Below the pieces are notes generated by a model, which saw only the letters and a list, made by a program, of their open reading frames with translations, had not been told where the DNA came from and did no database searches. Position numbers and translations under genes: made by a program. Of a stretch of DNA of 37,997 bases, positions 1 to 11,300 are shown in pieces. Position 1 is the first letter of the stretch. Each line of letters begins with the position of its first letter. Source of the stretch: a virus; IMG/VR virus record IMGVR_UViG_3300032086_004090, positions 1 through 37,997 of that record. One strand, written 5' to 3'.

Positions 1-1513
1 TTCCGTATGCAGAATCTGGTTGGTAAGCATCAACAAAAAATGCTGGTGCCATTCCTCTAGGCAATAGTGAATCATCTTTATCAAAAGCATCTTTAGAATA
101 ATTATTATGTTCAATATTCATTTTACCATATATGGCAAAATCTATATCCTCTGCTAAACTATTAAATGATGTGCTAATATTAGGTCTAATGCTAATATGA
201 TTTTGTGTACTAGGTTTAAATGAATACAAAGGTTCTTGATTAGGAGAGGTTGCAACATCGTCTGTGCCGCAGACCAACTCGTTTGTAGCATCGGCATCAA
301 GACCCATACTAAAATATGCACCACGCGTAACAGAATAAATGTAATAAGCGCCATCTGGTATACCGCTCACATCTGAAGTATAAAAACCATCTAGACCATC
401 GTTAGAAGATGAATCGTATCCAGGTTTATTGAGGCCTGTATTTCCTTGACCTTGGCCACTTGCGCTTCCGCATATATCAATACTTAATACAGATACGCTA
501 TTACCAAGACTATCTGTAATTCCGTCAGTTACTGGAGTAAGATCTGTAACTTCTGTATCTACGTCTTCAGAATCTGTAAATAAGTAAGAAACTGATGAGG
601 CAAATTTTACATAAGTTGTTTCTCTCGTGGTTGCTTTGATGATAGCAAGGGTGTCGGCCATACCAAATTCTTTGTCAAAATCTAAACCATCAACCTGATC
701 TGCATCTAAAGGATCAGGAGTTCCAGTAGCTTTAAGGCCAAGACCTGCCCACGAGGGGCTAGATGTAGCAATTAATACTGTACTATTAGCTGTTGAAGCA
801 GGTCTTCTGCCATAAATATAACATGGTCTCTTTGGATATCTACTAAATATAGCGCCTTCAGCATCTAGGTAACTAGCTGGAGTCCAAACAGCAGCGCCTT
901 CTTCTCCTGAGTGTGTTAAAATAGAGCCACGATAAGCTGGAAAAGCTCGACCAATTTGTATATTTTCGCAAATAAACTGTGCATCATTTCCAGAAGCATA
1001 AATTTTTGGAGGTATAACAGTAGGATCTTGTCCTGGCTCTTCTGCTGGTATAATTTTTTCTGCTTCTAAATATAATTGAGGAAATGATTCTAATTTATTG
1101 CCAGAAGGATTAATCCATAGAGCATTAGATCCTCCCATTAGGGGCATTGTTAATTCACCGCTTACAACAACTATATTGCCATCGACACCGTGAGTATCAT
1201 CTGTTTCCTTGTATATAAGACCACCAGATGCTCCTACATATCGTGGCTGTACATTGCCTGAAGCATCGACGGATCTTATATTTTGCGCTCTTAATTCTAT
1301 TGCTCTAATACCGCTAGCGTCAACAAATCCAGGAGTAATAAGTTCTATGCCACTACCACCAACAATATACATAGTGGTTGGAGCAACAAGGCAGGAGTAC
1401 TGACTGCTGAGTATGTTTTTATATGTAGTATCTATAGACCTATTACCAGTTTCTAGCTTTAATCCATTCCAGTCATTTGGGCCTAGTATTGTATACCATT
1501 TTTCAGTTGCCAT
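1..1513 (-). CDS. Partial virion-associated (tail tip/baseplate-like) protein, C-terminus outside window
   Basis: An uninterrupted reading frame runs from an ATG at 1511-1513 to the left edge (504 codons plus one base), so the C-terminus is missing. The start follows the stop of the upstream fibre gene by 14 bases, and an AGGGAA site lies about a dozen bases before the ATG, partly inside that stop. I do not recognise the family. The protein is rich in Ser, Thr, Gly and Asp, without signal peptide or membrane helix, and repeatedly uses words such as DASG and Gly-Ser turns, as in beta-rich phage structural proteins. A short acidic stretch near residues 310-325 (DSEDVDTEV) may be a linker. Position, directly after the tape measure and the tail-tip candidate, suggests a tail tip, baseplate or fibre component. 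This role is inferred from context only. Confidence 0.75.
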   Translation of the reverse strand, partial: MATEKWYTILGPNDWNGLKLETGNRSIDTTYKNILSSQYSCLVAPTTMYIVGGSGIELITPGFVDASGIRAIELRAQNIRSVDASGNVQPRYVGASGGLIYKETDDTHGVDGNIVVVSGELTMPLMGGSNALWINPSGNKLESFPQLYLEAEKIIPAEEPGQDPTVIPPKIYASGNDAQFICENIQIGRAFPAYRGSILTHSGEEGAAVWTPASYLDAEGAIFSRYPKRPCYIYGRRPASTANSTVLIATSSPSWAGLGLKATGTPDPLDADQVDGLDFDKEFGMADTLAIIKATTRETTYVKFASSVSYLFTDSEDVDTEVTDLTPVTDGITDSLGNSVSVLSIDICGSASGQGQGNTGLNKPGYDSSSNDGLDGFYTSDVSGIPDGAYYIYSVTRGAYFSMGLDADATNELVCGTDDVATSPNQEPLYSFKPSTQNHISIRPNISTSFNSLAEDIDFAIYGKMNIEHNNYSKDAFDKDDSLLPRGMAPAFFVDAYQPDSAYG

Positions 1514-1527
1514 AACTATTTATTTCC

Positions 1528-4500
1528 CTATGTAAAGAAACCTGGACCTGTTAAATTATCAAAAGGAGGATTATTAGGATCTATTTCATCCGGTTCTGCT
1601 CCTGGTTCAAAAAGATCAGGTGGGTCCGCATCCAGACAAGAGCATCCGCCACCAGCCAAAGCTACACAATTATTGTCTGCACAAGGACATATGCAGTATA
1701 TGTCTCCGGCATCTGATGTAGCAACTTTAGTCGCATTAACCAATAGTGGACTGGTCAAAGGTACGTCTGCTGTTCTAATAAATTCTTTGCAGTTGTTTGG
1801 GCATAATCTACCAACTTCAACATCTGCAGGTGGTACCCATGTATCACTAAGATCTGGTATGACCTCGTTATCTGCGTTAAGCTCTACTGAAACACTACCA
1901 GTACCGGTATCGGTGGCTGGAGCTCCTCCTATGCCTCCAACAACATCATTACCAGTACCTCCAGCAAAACTACCACTACAATTAATGTATCTACTAGCTG
2001 ACTTTATAATACCATCTCCAACTATAATATGATCAGCATAAAGCCATCCCTTAACGCTAAGATTTGCATAAGTATTGCATACTAATCCTTCGTTATCTAC
2101 TCCGCTACCAACTAAATATGGGTCCTCTCTTTTTACAGTAACAGCAGATACGTCTTGACGAGCAAAATTATCTAAATTTTCAAAATAAGCTGATTTATGC
2201 CATTCGTTTAGATTGGGTATATAATATTTTTGATCAGCATTTTTAGTAATAATATAAGAATTTGTACCTATTTCAAATACGTTGTATGCTCCATCATCAA
2301 TGACAGAATCTATATCAGAAGGAGAAAGTGGGGCGTTATTATGAAGCCAGTTAATATACCTTAAAGAGCTAATATAGTCTATAAATACCAACGGCTTATT
2401 ATCCATACCTGTTTTAACGCTATATTCCCAAGGAGAGCCTGAGCTTGATCTGTATCTTGATATACCACCAACAGTTTCTGAACCCATTCTGCTATCGTAC
2501 AAACCTCTATCGTTATACTGAGCAACAGCGTTTAGGAAATCTACATATTGAGCATTGGTCACAGGATATTTGCCGATCCTGTATTTCTGTTTTACATTTC
2601 CAAGATTAAAAATTTCTGATGGGATATACTTATCGTCATCTTCAGAATATTCATAAATATATTGAGAATCTGCTATATTATTTTCGTATCCGACTGTAGC
2701 AAAATCCAAATTTAATCCTGTTGCATTTTCTATATAAGAGGTAATGGCAGGAGTTTCTAAGCCTGGTATGCTAGCAATTCTCAAGCCTACATCATCATAA
2801 CCAGAAATAGCATTAAGAGACTGTAAGCTTCTTAAGCCACTAGATTGTATATCATTACCAGAAAAATCTAAGCCTGAAGCACTAGTTTTCCAAGATCCAC
2901 CAGCAGCATATATAAAACTAGGTCTAGATGTGACAGCATTATCATCAATCCATTCGTATACATTGCCATTTTGATCATAGGTACCAATAAAAGAAGGTCT
3001 ACCATTTGTACCAACATCAGATAATAAACCGGTATATAAAACGTCGTCTGCGTTTTCATTAGTCCTATTATAATTAGCAGAATTATTAGAGTTACTAATG
3101 CCTTCACCGCTAGCGTTTAAGGTAATAGGAAATGGATCATATTCCTGAGCTATTCTGTCTCTTGGACAAGGTTCACACTTTGGCAAACTCATAGCAAAGG
3201 GATGATAGAAACCAGAAGGAGTATTTATCTTGCCAACATTAGCTTTTACATATAATGCAGGCTCTGGGTCCGTGCCATAAACTCTAAAATCAATCTCTTT
3301 ATTTCCTTGATTGAATGTTGTATCTACTCCAGCTCTAGAGCTTAATATATTTTGTGAGGCATCACTTACTGTTCCAGGTGCTACATTTTTACCCATTACA
3401 AAATAGCCACCCTTAGTGATATTGATCATTTCTATATCAGTAAGCTCTGTGTTTCCTAATGATTGTCCAACCGTTAATTCTGTTACTATGCCATCATCTA
3501 CAAAAACAGAACCAATCGTTCTGTAAGTTTTTACTCCATCGATTAATAGTTCTATCTGATCACCAACCTCATACTCTACAAAAGAAACAGATGTTTGAAA
3601 GATAATTTGTCTATTATATATAGTAACTAACCTAGTTGGATATTTATACCAATTAATATCATTGTCTGTTCTGAAAAATTCATCAATATCGTAAATACCA
3701 GTAATGTAGCCATTTGTTGCAGTAGTTAGGACTTTATTGGCTGTGATTGGTAATTTGGGGGATGTAGCAGCTACTATTTGATTATTTTCATCTATAGATA
3801 ATAAATTATCCTCAGCAATAGTTGGAATAATAATAGTATTAGAAGATAGTTCTGTAGCAGAGGCTATAGGCAAGGAAACAGTATTTGCTGAATTATTGCC
3901 TATATTAATAGTATCTGCTTCTAGATTAATAGTGGATGCATTTACGGTAGCTGTGCCATCTGGGCTATTAATATCCATATCAGTACTACTAGAAATATTA
4001 ACACCAGTACTATTTATTTGTACTAGCTCGCTGCCGTGTTTCAAGGTAATGCCAGAATTGGCATGTAATTCAATATTATTAGTAGAAATACCTAAACGTG
4101 AATAATCTGATGAGGTTCTAAAACTACGAATGTAGGAACCGGCATCAGAAGTGTAAATATCGAATCTACCTTTTCTGTTAGCATCATCAGCAAGCTCTGC
4201 CACACCCTTTAATCTAACGTAGTCAATATCATTAGAAGTATTGTCTGATGAGTTAGATGCCATATAAATTTCTGAAATAACATCATTATCTGATATTGTA
4301 GTGCCACTAGGCTTATGGAATAGTGTGATGTTAGCAGCATGACAGCTTGATCTGTTATCTAGTCTAATACCTTCAGAACATGACATATTGACTAAATGCA
4401 TCAATGTTTGTGGCCTGGTGCCAGATGGGATGTTCAAGCCCAATCTGCCATCATAGTCAAAATAAAGATTCCTGATGCCGCTACCATTAACAATAAAATT

Positions 4501-5331
4501 ACTATTATTATTTTGTTGATTGATTAGTGTGTCGTAATTACCAGAAGTTGGCAGCACGGAAAACGCATCTTCTTCGGAGTTGGATCCAAGTAGTAGTTTG
4601 TGCTCTATACTATCCCAATATAATTCTGAGCCAGTAAAGTTACCAGCGCCATCATTGTATTGTATGCTACCAGCCGCACCATCAGCAGTTGATAGTGCAG
4701 TAAAGTCTTGTGCAGAGAACTGGTTAAAGGACACGCCAGGATTGTTGCTATCTTTATGATTTAAAATTTTCCAACTATTATTAACAGATAATAATCTACA
4801 GCCATCGTTAATGAGTAGGATCTTCAAAAGAGATTTGTTTGAATCTTTGATGAAGACTTTGTGGCTACCTTCTACATGCTGAAATTCCAACACAATATTA
4901 TCGGAATCATTAGCTTTGGGTAGAAATACGTCTATGTCAGAATCATTAGAATCCAAAACATAAATAGCAGATATGTTATCTGTTTTGAAAGAAGAATTTT
5001 TTAAGATAATATTTTTAAGACCAGAGTTAAAATTGTAAGAATTAGCATATATGTAAAATTCATTTTCTACGCCAAAAAAACTACCAGTATTCTTTTTATT
5101 CAATACCTTAAATTTTTCTACTATAATTCTACCATCTGGTTTTTGCTTGACTAAGCCTATGCCAGTCTCCCAGTGAATACCGTTTCTGGCCAAATATGGC
5201 ACATAGGCATCGCTATGCTGGTTAGAAAGAGGGTTAAATTCTGCTAATTGTCCCGTAACTAGAAAGTGGTCCTTTTTTTCACTAACCGTACAGCCTATAT
5301 TGTCAAACAGATATATGGGATAATTAAGCAT
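1528..5331 (-). CDS. Large tail-tip/fibre protein with permuted FGE-sulfatase-like (C-type lectin fold) domain
   Basis: This 1267-residue protein follows the tape measure, where tail-tip and receptor-binding genes usually sit. Residues 1-700 are Asn/Ser/Gly-rich, beta-type sequence resembling phage fibre shafts, including a PxLPIT-type junction near 525-530. Residues 735-855 match the C-terminal half of formylglycine-generating-enzyme (SUMF1) domains: SANYN, a LSDVG step, GTYDQNGNVYEW, GGSW and DDVGLRIAS. Residues 873-1052 match the N-terminal half: DFATVG, NIADS, KYRIGKYPVTNAQY, INWLHN and IPNLNEWHKSAYF. The two halves are thus in reversed order. FGE catalytic cysteines are not seen, so the fold probably serves as a binding surface. 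A Gly-rich linker (1120-1150) leads to a C-terminal cluster of eight Cys (1177-1232) and an acidic, Pro-rich tail. The ATG start has AAGGAA just upstream. Adhesion or receptor binding is inference. Confidence 0.8.
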   Translation of the reverse strand: MLNYPIYLFDNIGCTVSEKKDHFLVTGQLAEFNPLSNQHSDAYVPYLARNGIHWETGIGLVKQKPDGRIIVEKFKVLNKKNTGSFFGVENEFYIYANSYNFNSGLKNIILKNSSFKTDNISAIYVLDSNDSDIDVFLPKANDSDNIVLEFQHVEGSHKVFIKDSNKSLLKILLINDGCRLLSVNNSWKILNHKDSNNPGVSFNQFSAQDFTALSTADGAAGSIQYNDGAGNFTGSELYWDSIEHKLLLGSNSEEDAFSVLPTSGNYDTLINQQNNNSNFIVNGSGIRNLYFDYDGRLGLNIPSGTRPQTLMHLVNMSCSEGIRLDNRSSCHAANITLFHKPSGTTISDNDVISEIYMASNSSDNTSNDIDYVRLKGVAELADDANRKGRFDIYTSDAGSYIRSFRTSSDYSRLGISTNNIELHANSGITLKHGSELVQINSTGVNISSSTDMDINSPDGTATVNASTINLEADTINIGNNSANTVSLPIASATELSSNTIIIPTIAEDNLLSIDENNQIVAATSPKLPITANKVLTTATNGYITGIYDIDEFFRTDNDINWYKYPTRLVTIYNRQIIFQTSVSFVEYEVGDQIELLIDGVKTYRTIGSVFVDDGIVTELTVGQSLGNTELTDIEMINITKGGYFVMGKNVAPGTVSDASQNILSSRAGVDTTFNQGNKEIDFRVYGTDPEPALYVKANVGKINTPSGFYHPFAMSLPKCEPCPRDRIAQEYDPFPITLNASGEGISNSNNSANYNRTNENADDVLYTGLLSDVGTNGRPSFIGTYDQNGNVYEWIDDNAVTSRPSFIYAAGGSWKTSASGLDFSGNDIQSSGLRSLQSLNAISGYDDVGLRIASIPGLETPAITSYIENATGLNLDFATVGYENNIADSQYIYEYSEDDDKYIPSEIFNLGNVKQKYRIGKYPVTNAQYVDFLNAVAQYNDRGLYDSRMGSETVGGISRYRSSSGSPWEYSVKTGMDNKPLVFIDYISSLRYINWLHNNAPLSPSDIDSVIDDGAYNVFEIGTNSYIITKNADQKYYIPNLNEWHKSAYFENLDNFARQDVSAVTVKREDPYLVGSGVDNEGLVCNTYANLSVKGWLYADHIIVGDGIIKSASRYINCSGSFAGGTGNDVVGGIGGAPATDTGTGSVSVELNADNEVIPDLSDTWVPPADVEVGRLCPNNCKEFIRTADVPLTSPLLVNATKVATSDAGDIYCICPCADNNCVALAGGGCSCLDADPPDLFEPGAEPDEIDPNNPPFDNLTGPGFFT
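1636..1803 (-). other. C-terminal cysteine cluster of the tail-tip protein
   Basis: Eight cysteines occur in 56 residues (1177, 1181, 1213, 1215, 1217, 1222, 1230, 1232) with the spacing CPNNC, then CICPC, NNC and CSC. Elsewhere this protein has few cysteines. The arrangement could bind metal or form disulfides at the tip of the fibre. No known family is recognised. Confidence 0.5.
2178..3129 (-). other. Circularly permuted FGE/SUMF1-like domain inside the tail-tip protein
   Basis: In normal FGE-sulfatase domains the order is YRIGKYPVTNAQY, then the WLHN and NEWHKSAYF block, then the aNYN block, then GNVYEW, GGSW and a GFR-type ending. Here the last three elements (bases about 2769-3129, residues 735-855) precede the first two (bases about 2178-2715, residues 873-1052). 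The join between the natural C- and N-termini is a short linker (856-872) and the new ends fall in the loop that normally links NEW(Y/H)KAAY to the aNYN segment. All hallmark blocks are present once, which argues for one permuted domain and not two broken ones. Confidence 0.7.
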
Positions 5332-5364
5332 TTTGATTCCTTGTTGTATCTATAGATAACACAA

Positions 5365-5376
5365 TATTATACACCT
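5365..5376 (-). promoter_or_regulatory. Candidate phage promoter motif AGGTGTATAATA before tail-tip gene
   Basis: In the gap between the tape measure stop and the tail-tip start, the minus strand reads AGGTGTATAATA. The GTGTAT core (5369-5374) lies 37 bases before the ATG. The same core is found at similar distances before five other genes. It contains TATAAT but has no convincing -35 hexamer. A 12-base palindrome, TATCTATAGATA (5347-5358), sits between motif and start. Confidence 0.45.
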
Positions 5377-5388
5377 ACTAATTGATAA

Positions 5389-8300
5389 TTATTTGTAACG
5401 CTGTGGAATAACAATAGATCCTTCATTAGCTAGTCCTAAATCTCCAAAAGCTTTCTTAATAGCACTGTCAACTATGCTTTCTGCTGCCTGGGTAAGACCA
5501 GTAGCACCTGTTAAATTAACCTGAACATTGCCCGTAAATTGAATTTGTGATGGAATGCTAATGCCAGATAGGCCATTAATAATATCTCTTACACTATTGG
5601 TAAATGACGCAATGGCGCTGATAGAATTTTCTGAAAGACTAATACTTTCCAATACAGAAGCTACTGCTGTGGCCCCTGTTGTAAGAGCTTCGCTAATGGC
5701 TGTTCTGGCTGATGAAATACTTTGCTTGTTGATTTCTGCTTGTACAGGTTTTGCGGAACTGACTCTATTGTTGGCTGTTACCCGACCAGCATCTGCGTAA
5801 TATTTAGGTTGAACAACACCACCATAAGCAAATTTTTGAACCATATCACCTGCTGATACGCCACTAGGGCCAGAATTATTGATAGCTTTGAGTAGTGGTA
5901 GGTGTTTTTGTGTGGCTTTTCTATTAATAACAAACTCACCAGGAGTCAACATGGCTGGTACAGTGTCTGTGCCTTGAGGTTGGAAATTTACAAGAGTACC
6001 ATTAGCCGCATATATCAAACCTCCACGAGCTCTGGTTTGTGGTTGCATCGCTTTTTGTTGTTGCGATCTAGCAGCTTTAAGTTGATCTAATTTGTCTTTA
6101 TTTGGTATAGCTCCTAATACTCCTCCAGTAAGCAAGAGCAAATCTCTATTTAATTTGTTAAGATCTGCATTTTCTGCAGGATTAATTGCGTTATTTGGAT
6201 CTGATAGGAACTTATCTTGCAGAGTCAAGTGCTCCGTAATACCCTGGATAAGCGGAACAATTCTCTGATATCCATTTTGACTCAATACGTTATTAAGTGG
6301 TGTTGTTAGGTTCTTTCTAGTTTCTCCAGGAAATACACTATAAGGATTAAGAACCATCTTGCCGATATCTTTGAATGTTTTAGGTGCTTGAGCTTCGCTT
6401 GCTTGACTAGAAGAAAATGTACCTGCTTGAGCATCCACCTCTGCTAATTGCACCTTACCGCTTTTAAAAATATCAGCAATAGTTTGATCACCAACTGTAA
6501 GATTACTATCAACAGTCTGATCTACAGCAGCAGCATTACCACCCATAAATAATGCGCCCTGCTCTGTTAAAAATCTACCATAATCTCTGATAGCTGAAGC
6601 AGCACTTCTTGCGTTTTCTATATTAATAGGTGATATATTACCTCTTCTGTCTGGCGTATATTCAGATATTCCTAATTTAGCTAAGCCGAAAGCTTCGTTA
6701 CCTGAACCAAAAGCAGAGAATATTTCTCCAAGACTTTTTAATTGTCCATAAGCATTAGCAAAATTATCCCTACCACTTCTGGCAAAGCCTCCAACGGTAT
6801 CGCCAGCCCTAATAAGTCCAGCACCATACTCTGCAAGATTGGCTATATCTGATATATTAGGAAAAGCTATTCCAGCATATCTTAACGCCCCAGTAACTGG
6901 ACCTACAACTGCTTTAACGATACTTTGTGCGGTTTCCAGACTGTCAAAAACACTTTTGCCACCAGCATCCTTTACTAAATCAGCAGTTTCGCCTCTGCTA
7001 ATCTCAGACCCAACCTGAGATAGAATTTTATCTTTTAATCTTAATAGGGTATCAGATATATAAAATGGTTGAGATAGCGGCTCTAGCTCTCTAGCGTTGC
7101 CAGAAGGATCTATTTGAGCCATCGCCTCATCTTGTATTTTTTTAAGCATGAATGCCCCTACAGATGAAGGATTATATGGCTGTTCATTGTTTAGAATTTT
7201 TTGTTTTTTATCATATTTTGCTGCAATATCATTGTTGTAATATTTTTTAAGAGATTGCTCTAAAGCATTTTGATCTGGGAAAAAGATTTCGCCAGCACCA
7301 ATAAGAGATTTGCTTTCGTCAGATGCTATAAAGGGATTAACATCATATAAACCACTTTTTGTGCTCATTGCAGCCACTACGCCTTTAATATTCTCGGCTT
7401 CTGGTTTGGTATAGCCGGTTGTTTTGGAATACTTTGGCATATCTATAGTTTTATAAGCATAGGCTAAATTCAAATCTTTATCTGGAAATTCATCCCCAAA
7501 TATTTTAGCAGTATTGAGTCTTACACTGGCCTCTGTTTTCTGTCCTAATACAAATTTACTATTCTCTATAGCTTCTCTTTTTGCGGTTTCAGCCTCTCCC
7601 CTAAAATATTTATCTATGATTTCTTGAGCTTTACCTTCCTGTACCCAAGGAAATTCTTTAGTTGTGGTATTATCCTTAGTTACTTTAAATGGGCTCGCAC
7701 CTTGATAAATAGAAAAATCTATAGGTTTAGGTAAAAAGTTTGTAACCCTATCATTCCAGGAGTCTTTCAGATTACTATTAAATACTGCCAGATCTTCTGT
7801 TCCTAAATTAGCAGCGCCTTTAAATTGTTCGGATAATAAATTATTTTTTATAACTTTGTACAACCCTGGTAGTGTACCAGAGAATAAAGATTCTAGAACA
7901 GCATCTTGTTTGTTGACGTCTATAATAGCAGATGACAAAGTATTAAAGTAAGAAGCTTTATTATTCTTTAGTTCATTAAGCAATTTAATATGGTTTAGTA
8001 GTTTTGATTTATTTTCCAAAACGCTCTGAATAATACCATTAACTGACGATGGTTCAACATTATATTTGCTTGCTGTTTGAGATACCTGGTATGCGCTTCC
8101 TTGTTCTGATATTTTTAAACTACCATCTTCAGTAGGATGCAATGTTTTAACATTAGTATCAATAAGGTCTAATGGTCTTAGATTACTGCCGCTTGGAATT
8201 GCAGATAAACTAAAATATTTGTCCACAGGTTTAGATATAGTGTCTATAACGCTCTTCACGCTCTGATCAGTTAATGAGTAATTAGACAAATTTGATTTAT

Positions 8301-11300
8301 ATCTAAAATCTGTATCGCCAGGTGCTAACTTGCCACCGTCTACAAATTGAGAGGTGTCCAGCGATTGGTTTTGGAATTGATCCAAATATTTGTATAATTC
8401 ATTTGCTACGGCTGATTGAGTTGCTAAGCTTCTTGAATCATCATAATCTTTATCAGAATATTTATAGTCATTTTGTTCTATAACAGATGTGTTTAATTTA
8501 CCACTGCCCTTGAACACATCTGCAATCATTCCGTTTTTAAGATCTGCAATAGTGCCAGGTAAACCAGAAATAAATTTCTTTTGGGTAGCTCCTCTTGTTC
8601 CGGTAGCGGATCGTCCAAAATATTCAAATACAGGATAGTACAAGGCCGCCTGTCTATTACCTAGCATGGCATTAGATCCAGCTCTGCCAGCTATAGATTC
8701 ATTAATACGCTCCCACCAAGTCTGATCTCCTGGTCTATATACTTTTTCTATTCTTTTTGGTTTTCCAGCCTCCCAATGTTTAACCCCCTTTGTCAAATCA
8801 AAAGTCAAATCTTTAACGATGCCTGCCGCCTTTAATTGTACGAAATATGAGGCCAATGAACTAAGAACAGGAATATCATCCAAGAAACCAGCGTTATTGA
8901 TACGATCTCTCATTTTCTTAGTTATGTCAAGATCAGCTCCATAAACCGGATAATAGTCAGCTTGTGCAGCAAATAGATCTGAAAACTGTGCAGAATTAAC
9001 CAAGTCATCATTAATAAGATGGTAATCTTTGTCAGAAACTTTTACTCTGCTGGCTTTTTCTTCTGCTTTTTCTTGATCAGTATCTTTTTGCTTAAGATTA
9101 GGAGATACTAAACCACCAGCAGCATAATATCTTGTAGAAGAAGACTTTCCGCTATTTATAGATTTTAATAATGGTAAGTTTTTTCTGGTAGAATCTCTAT
9201 TCACAACAAATTCACCAGGAGTTAACATTGCTGGAACTGTATCAGTACCTTTGGGTTTAAACACAGTGTTAGCAACATTACCACCAACTGCCTTGTAAAT
9301 CAAGCCGCCAGTAGCTCTTCCTGGAGCTGGTAGTGGTCTATCTAAATCAGGTCTATTTGTTCCGCTCAGTATATCTTTTAGTTGAGCCTCGTCAAACCTA
9401 ACTGTAGTCTGAGCTATAGCAGCAGCGACTGCAGCTCCAGTCTTTTGGGATATGTCATTAGCTAAGTTTTGATTAATAAGAGCTAATTGAGTGTTGGCAT
9501 CGCTTTGTTTTTGAATAGCTTCATTATAAGTTTTTATAGCCTGAGCTTGTACTGGATCTGCTTGCGGGTTACGCATAGTATCCAGTATTTGCTGGAACAT
9601 AGGAGTAATTCCAACTCCACTTTGCTGTAGCATACTCTGAAGAACGTTAGCCTTTAATGGCTCAGCCTGATCTCCTAATAAAGGAGCAATCATATTGAAA
9701 AGCTCTAAATCTTGTTGTCTCTGTTCTGGTGAAGCGCCAAAGTTTAAACCACCAGCCATGTTTCTGCTAAGTCTTATGGCAGAATTATTAAGTTCATTTA
9801 GTTGTTTTGGTGTGCTGGTTACAAGTTTTTCAATAATGCCTATACCGGCTCTTTGTTTTTCCTGGGCTTGTTGCAGGGTGGATAAGGCGGCAGATGCAAG
9901 ATCGGTATTTTCTGCCATGTTTTGTAAAGCTGCTACGTTTTCGTTCAAGCTTACAGAAGTTTTCTGTATTTGTCTTTCAAATTCCAATACTGCGTCAGTA
10001 TCCTGTGCTGCCTGAGCTGCGGCCTTGCCTTCTTCTAAATTTTGTTTTTGGTTAGACAGACCAGTTATATTCCTTCTGATTTGAGTGGGATCTGTGGTTC
10101 CTCCTGTTCTGGCTGTAATCTGACTTTCTATAGCATATCTTTTTTGTGCAAGCGAAAGGTTTTTCCCAAGAGCTTGGGCTAAATTAGCATACCCATCAAT
10201 GATAATTTGTTGAGACCTTAAAAATCTGTTATTGGAATCTATCTGTAATTCAATAAGGGTATTGGTTGAAGCGGAAAGTTTTTGGAAAGCTGTTTGTAAA
10301 AATTTAAGATTACTGGTCACTGCATTGGTAGCAGTTTTGACAGAATCTAATGCTTTTCCAAGACCAGGAACTTGTTCTACAATTTCAGAAAAATCAATTT
10401 GATCATCGCCAGAAGTTCTGAGTTTAGATACTTGATTACCAATTTCTTTTGCTAGTTTATTAGATAGTTCTGGTGGTAAGCCAATGTTTGCTAACTGTTT
10501 AGAAATTGCAGTAGATACTTGCGCTCCTATGGCTTCATTTGTTGTGCCTGGGGCAGCATTGGCGCTAATACGATTAATAGTCTTTAATACTGTATCTTCT
10601 AAGGTTGCTCCAACCTCAAGAATCTTTGAGATATTTCCAGAACTAGCTCCGAAACCCTGAGTAGCTGCAGCAAAAGATCCCGACCTTTCTGCACTAGTAA
10701 ATCCTCTCGGAGACTCTAATACAGATATAAGTCTATCTAATTGAGGAGTTCCGGCAGAAGATGCTTGACCAGATAAAGATGATCTTAAGTCAGATGCGCT
10801 ATTTTCTAACTTATTTAATTCTGTATTGGCCCTAGCAATAGAGTCCTCCATATTAGAGAGTATTCTATTAAAAGAATATACAAGTTTATTGCTAGCATTA
10901 GCAAGATCTGCAAGATTCTTCTCTAGTTGTACCTGCTTAACTTTCTCTTGTGCTATTCTGGAGGCCTCTAATGTAATTATATTTTTTCTTCTAGCTTCTT
11001 TTTCCGCTTCGCTAAGATTGGTATTGCTATCAATAGCAAGAATCATCTGTTCTATTTCTGCATTGGAACGTGCTAATACTTCAGATTGTTTATCCCAAGC
11101 ATCAGCACTCATCAAATCCTCAATGGAAGCTCCAGATTTTAATTTTTCAACAAGCACATTCTCTATATTTTTAGCCTGCTCTTTAAAAATAGTAGATGAT
11201 TCTTTTGCAAGTTTGGGGAGGAGATCTGTCATGTATGATAGTTCTGCATTTACACTCATCAAACTTCTGAAATAGGCAGCAGTACCTTTTTCTTGCAAAA

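Noticed and set aside
2178-3129. Diversity-generating retroelement target, because FGE-like domains are common targets.
   Set aside because: No reverse transcriptase gene and no recognisable template repeat in the window; the permuted order also moves the usual variable segment away from the C-terminus. The full genome would be needed to exclude it.
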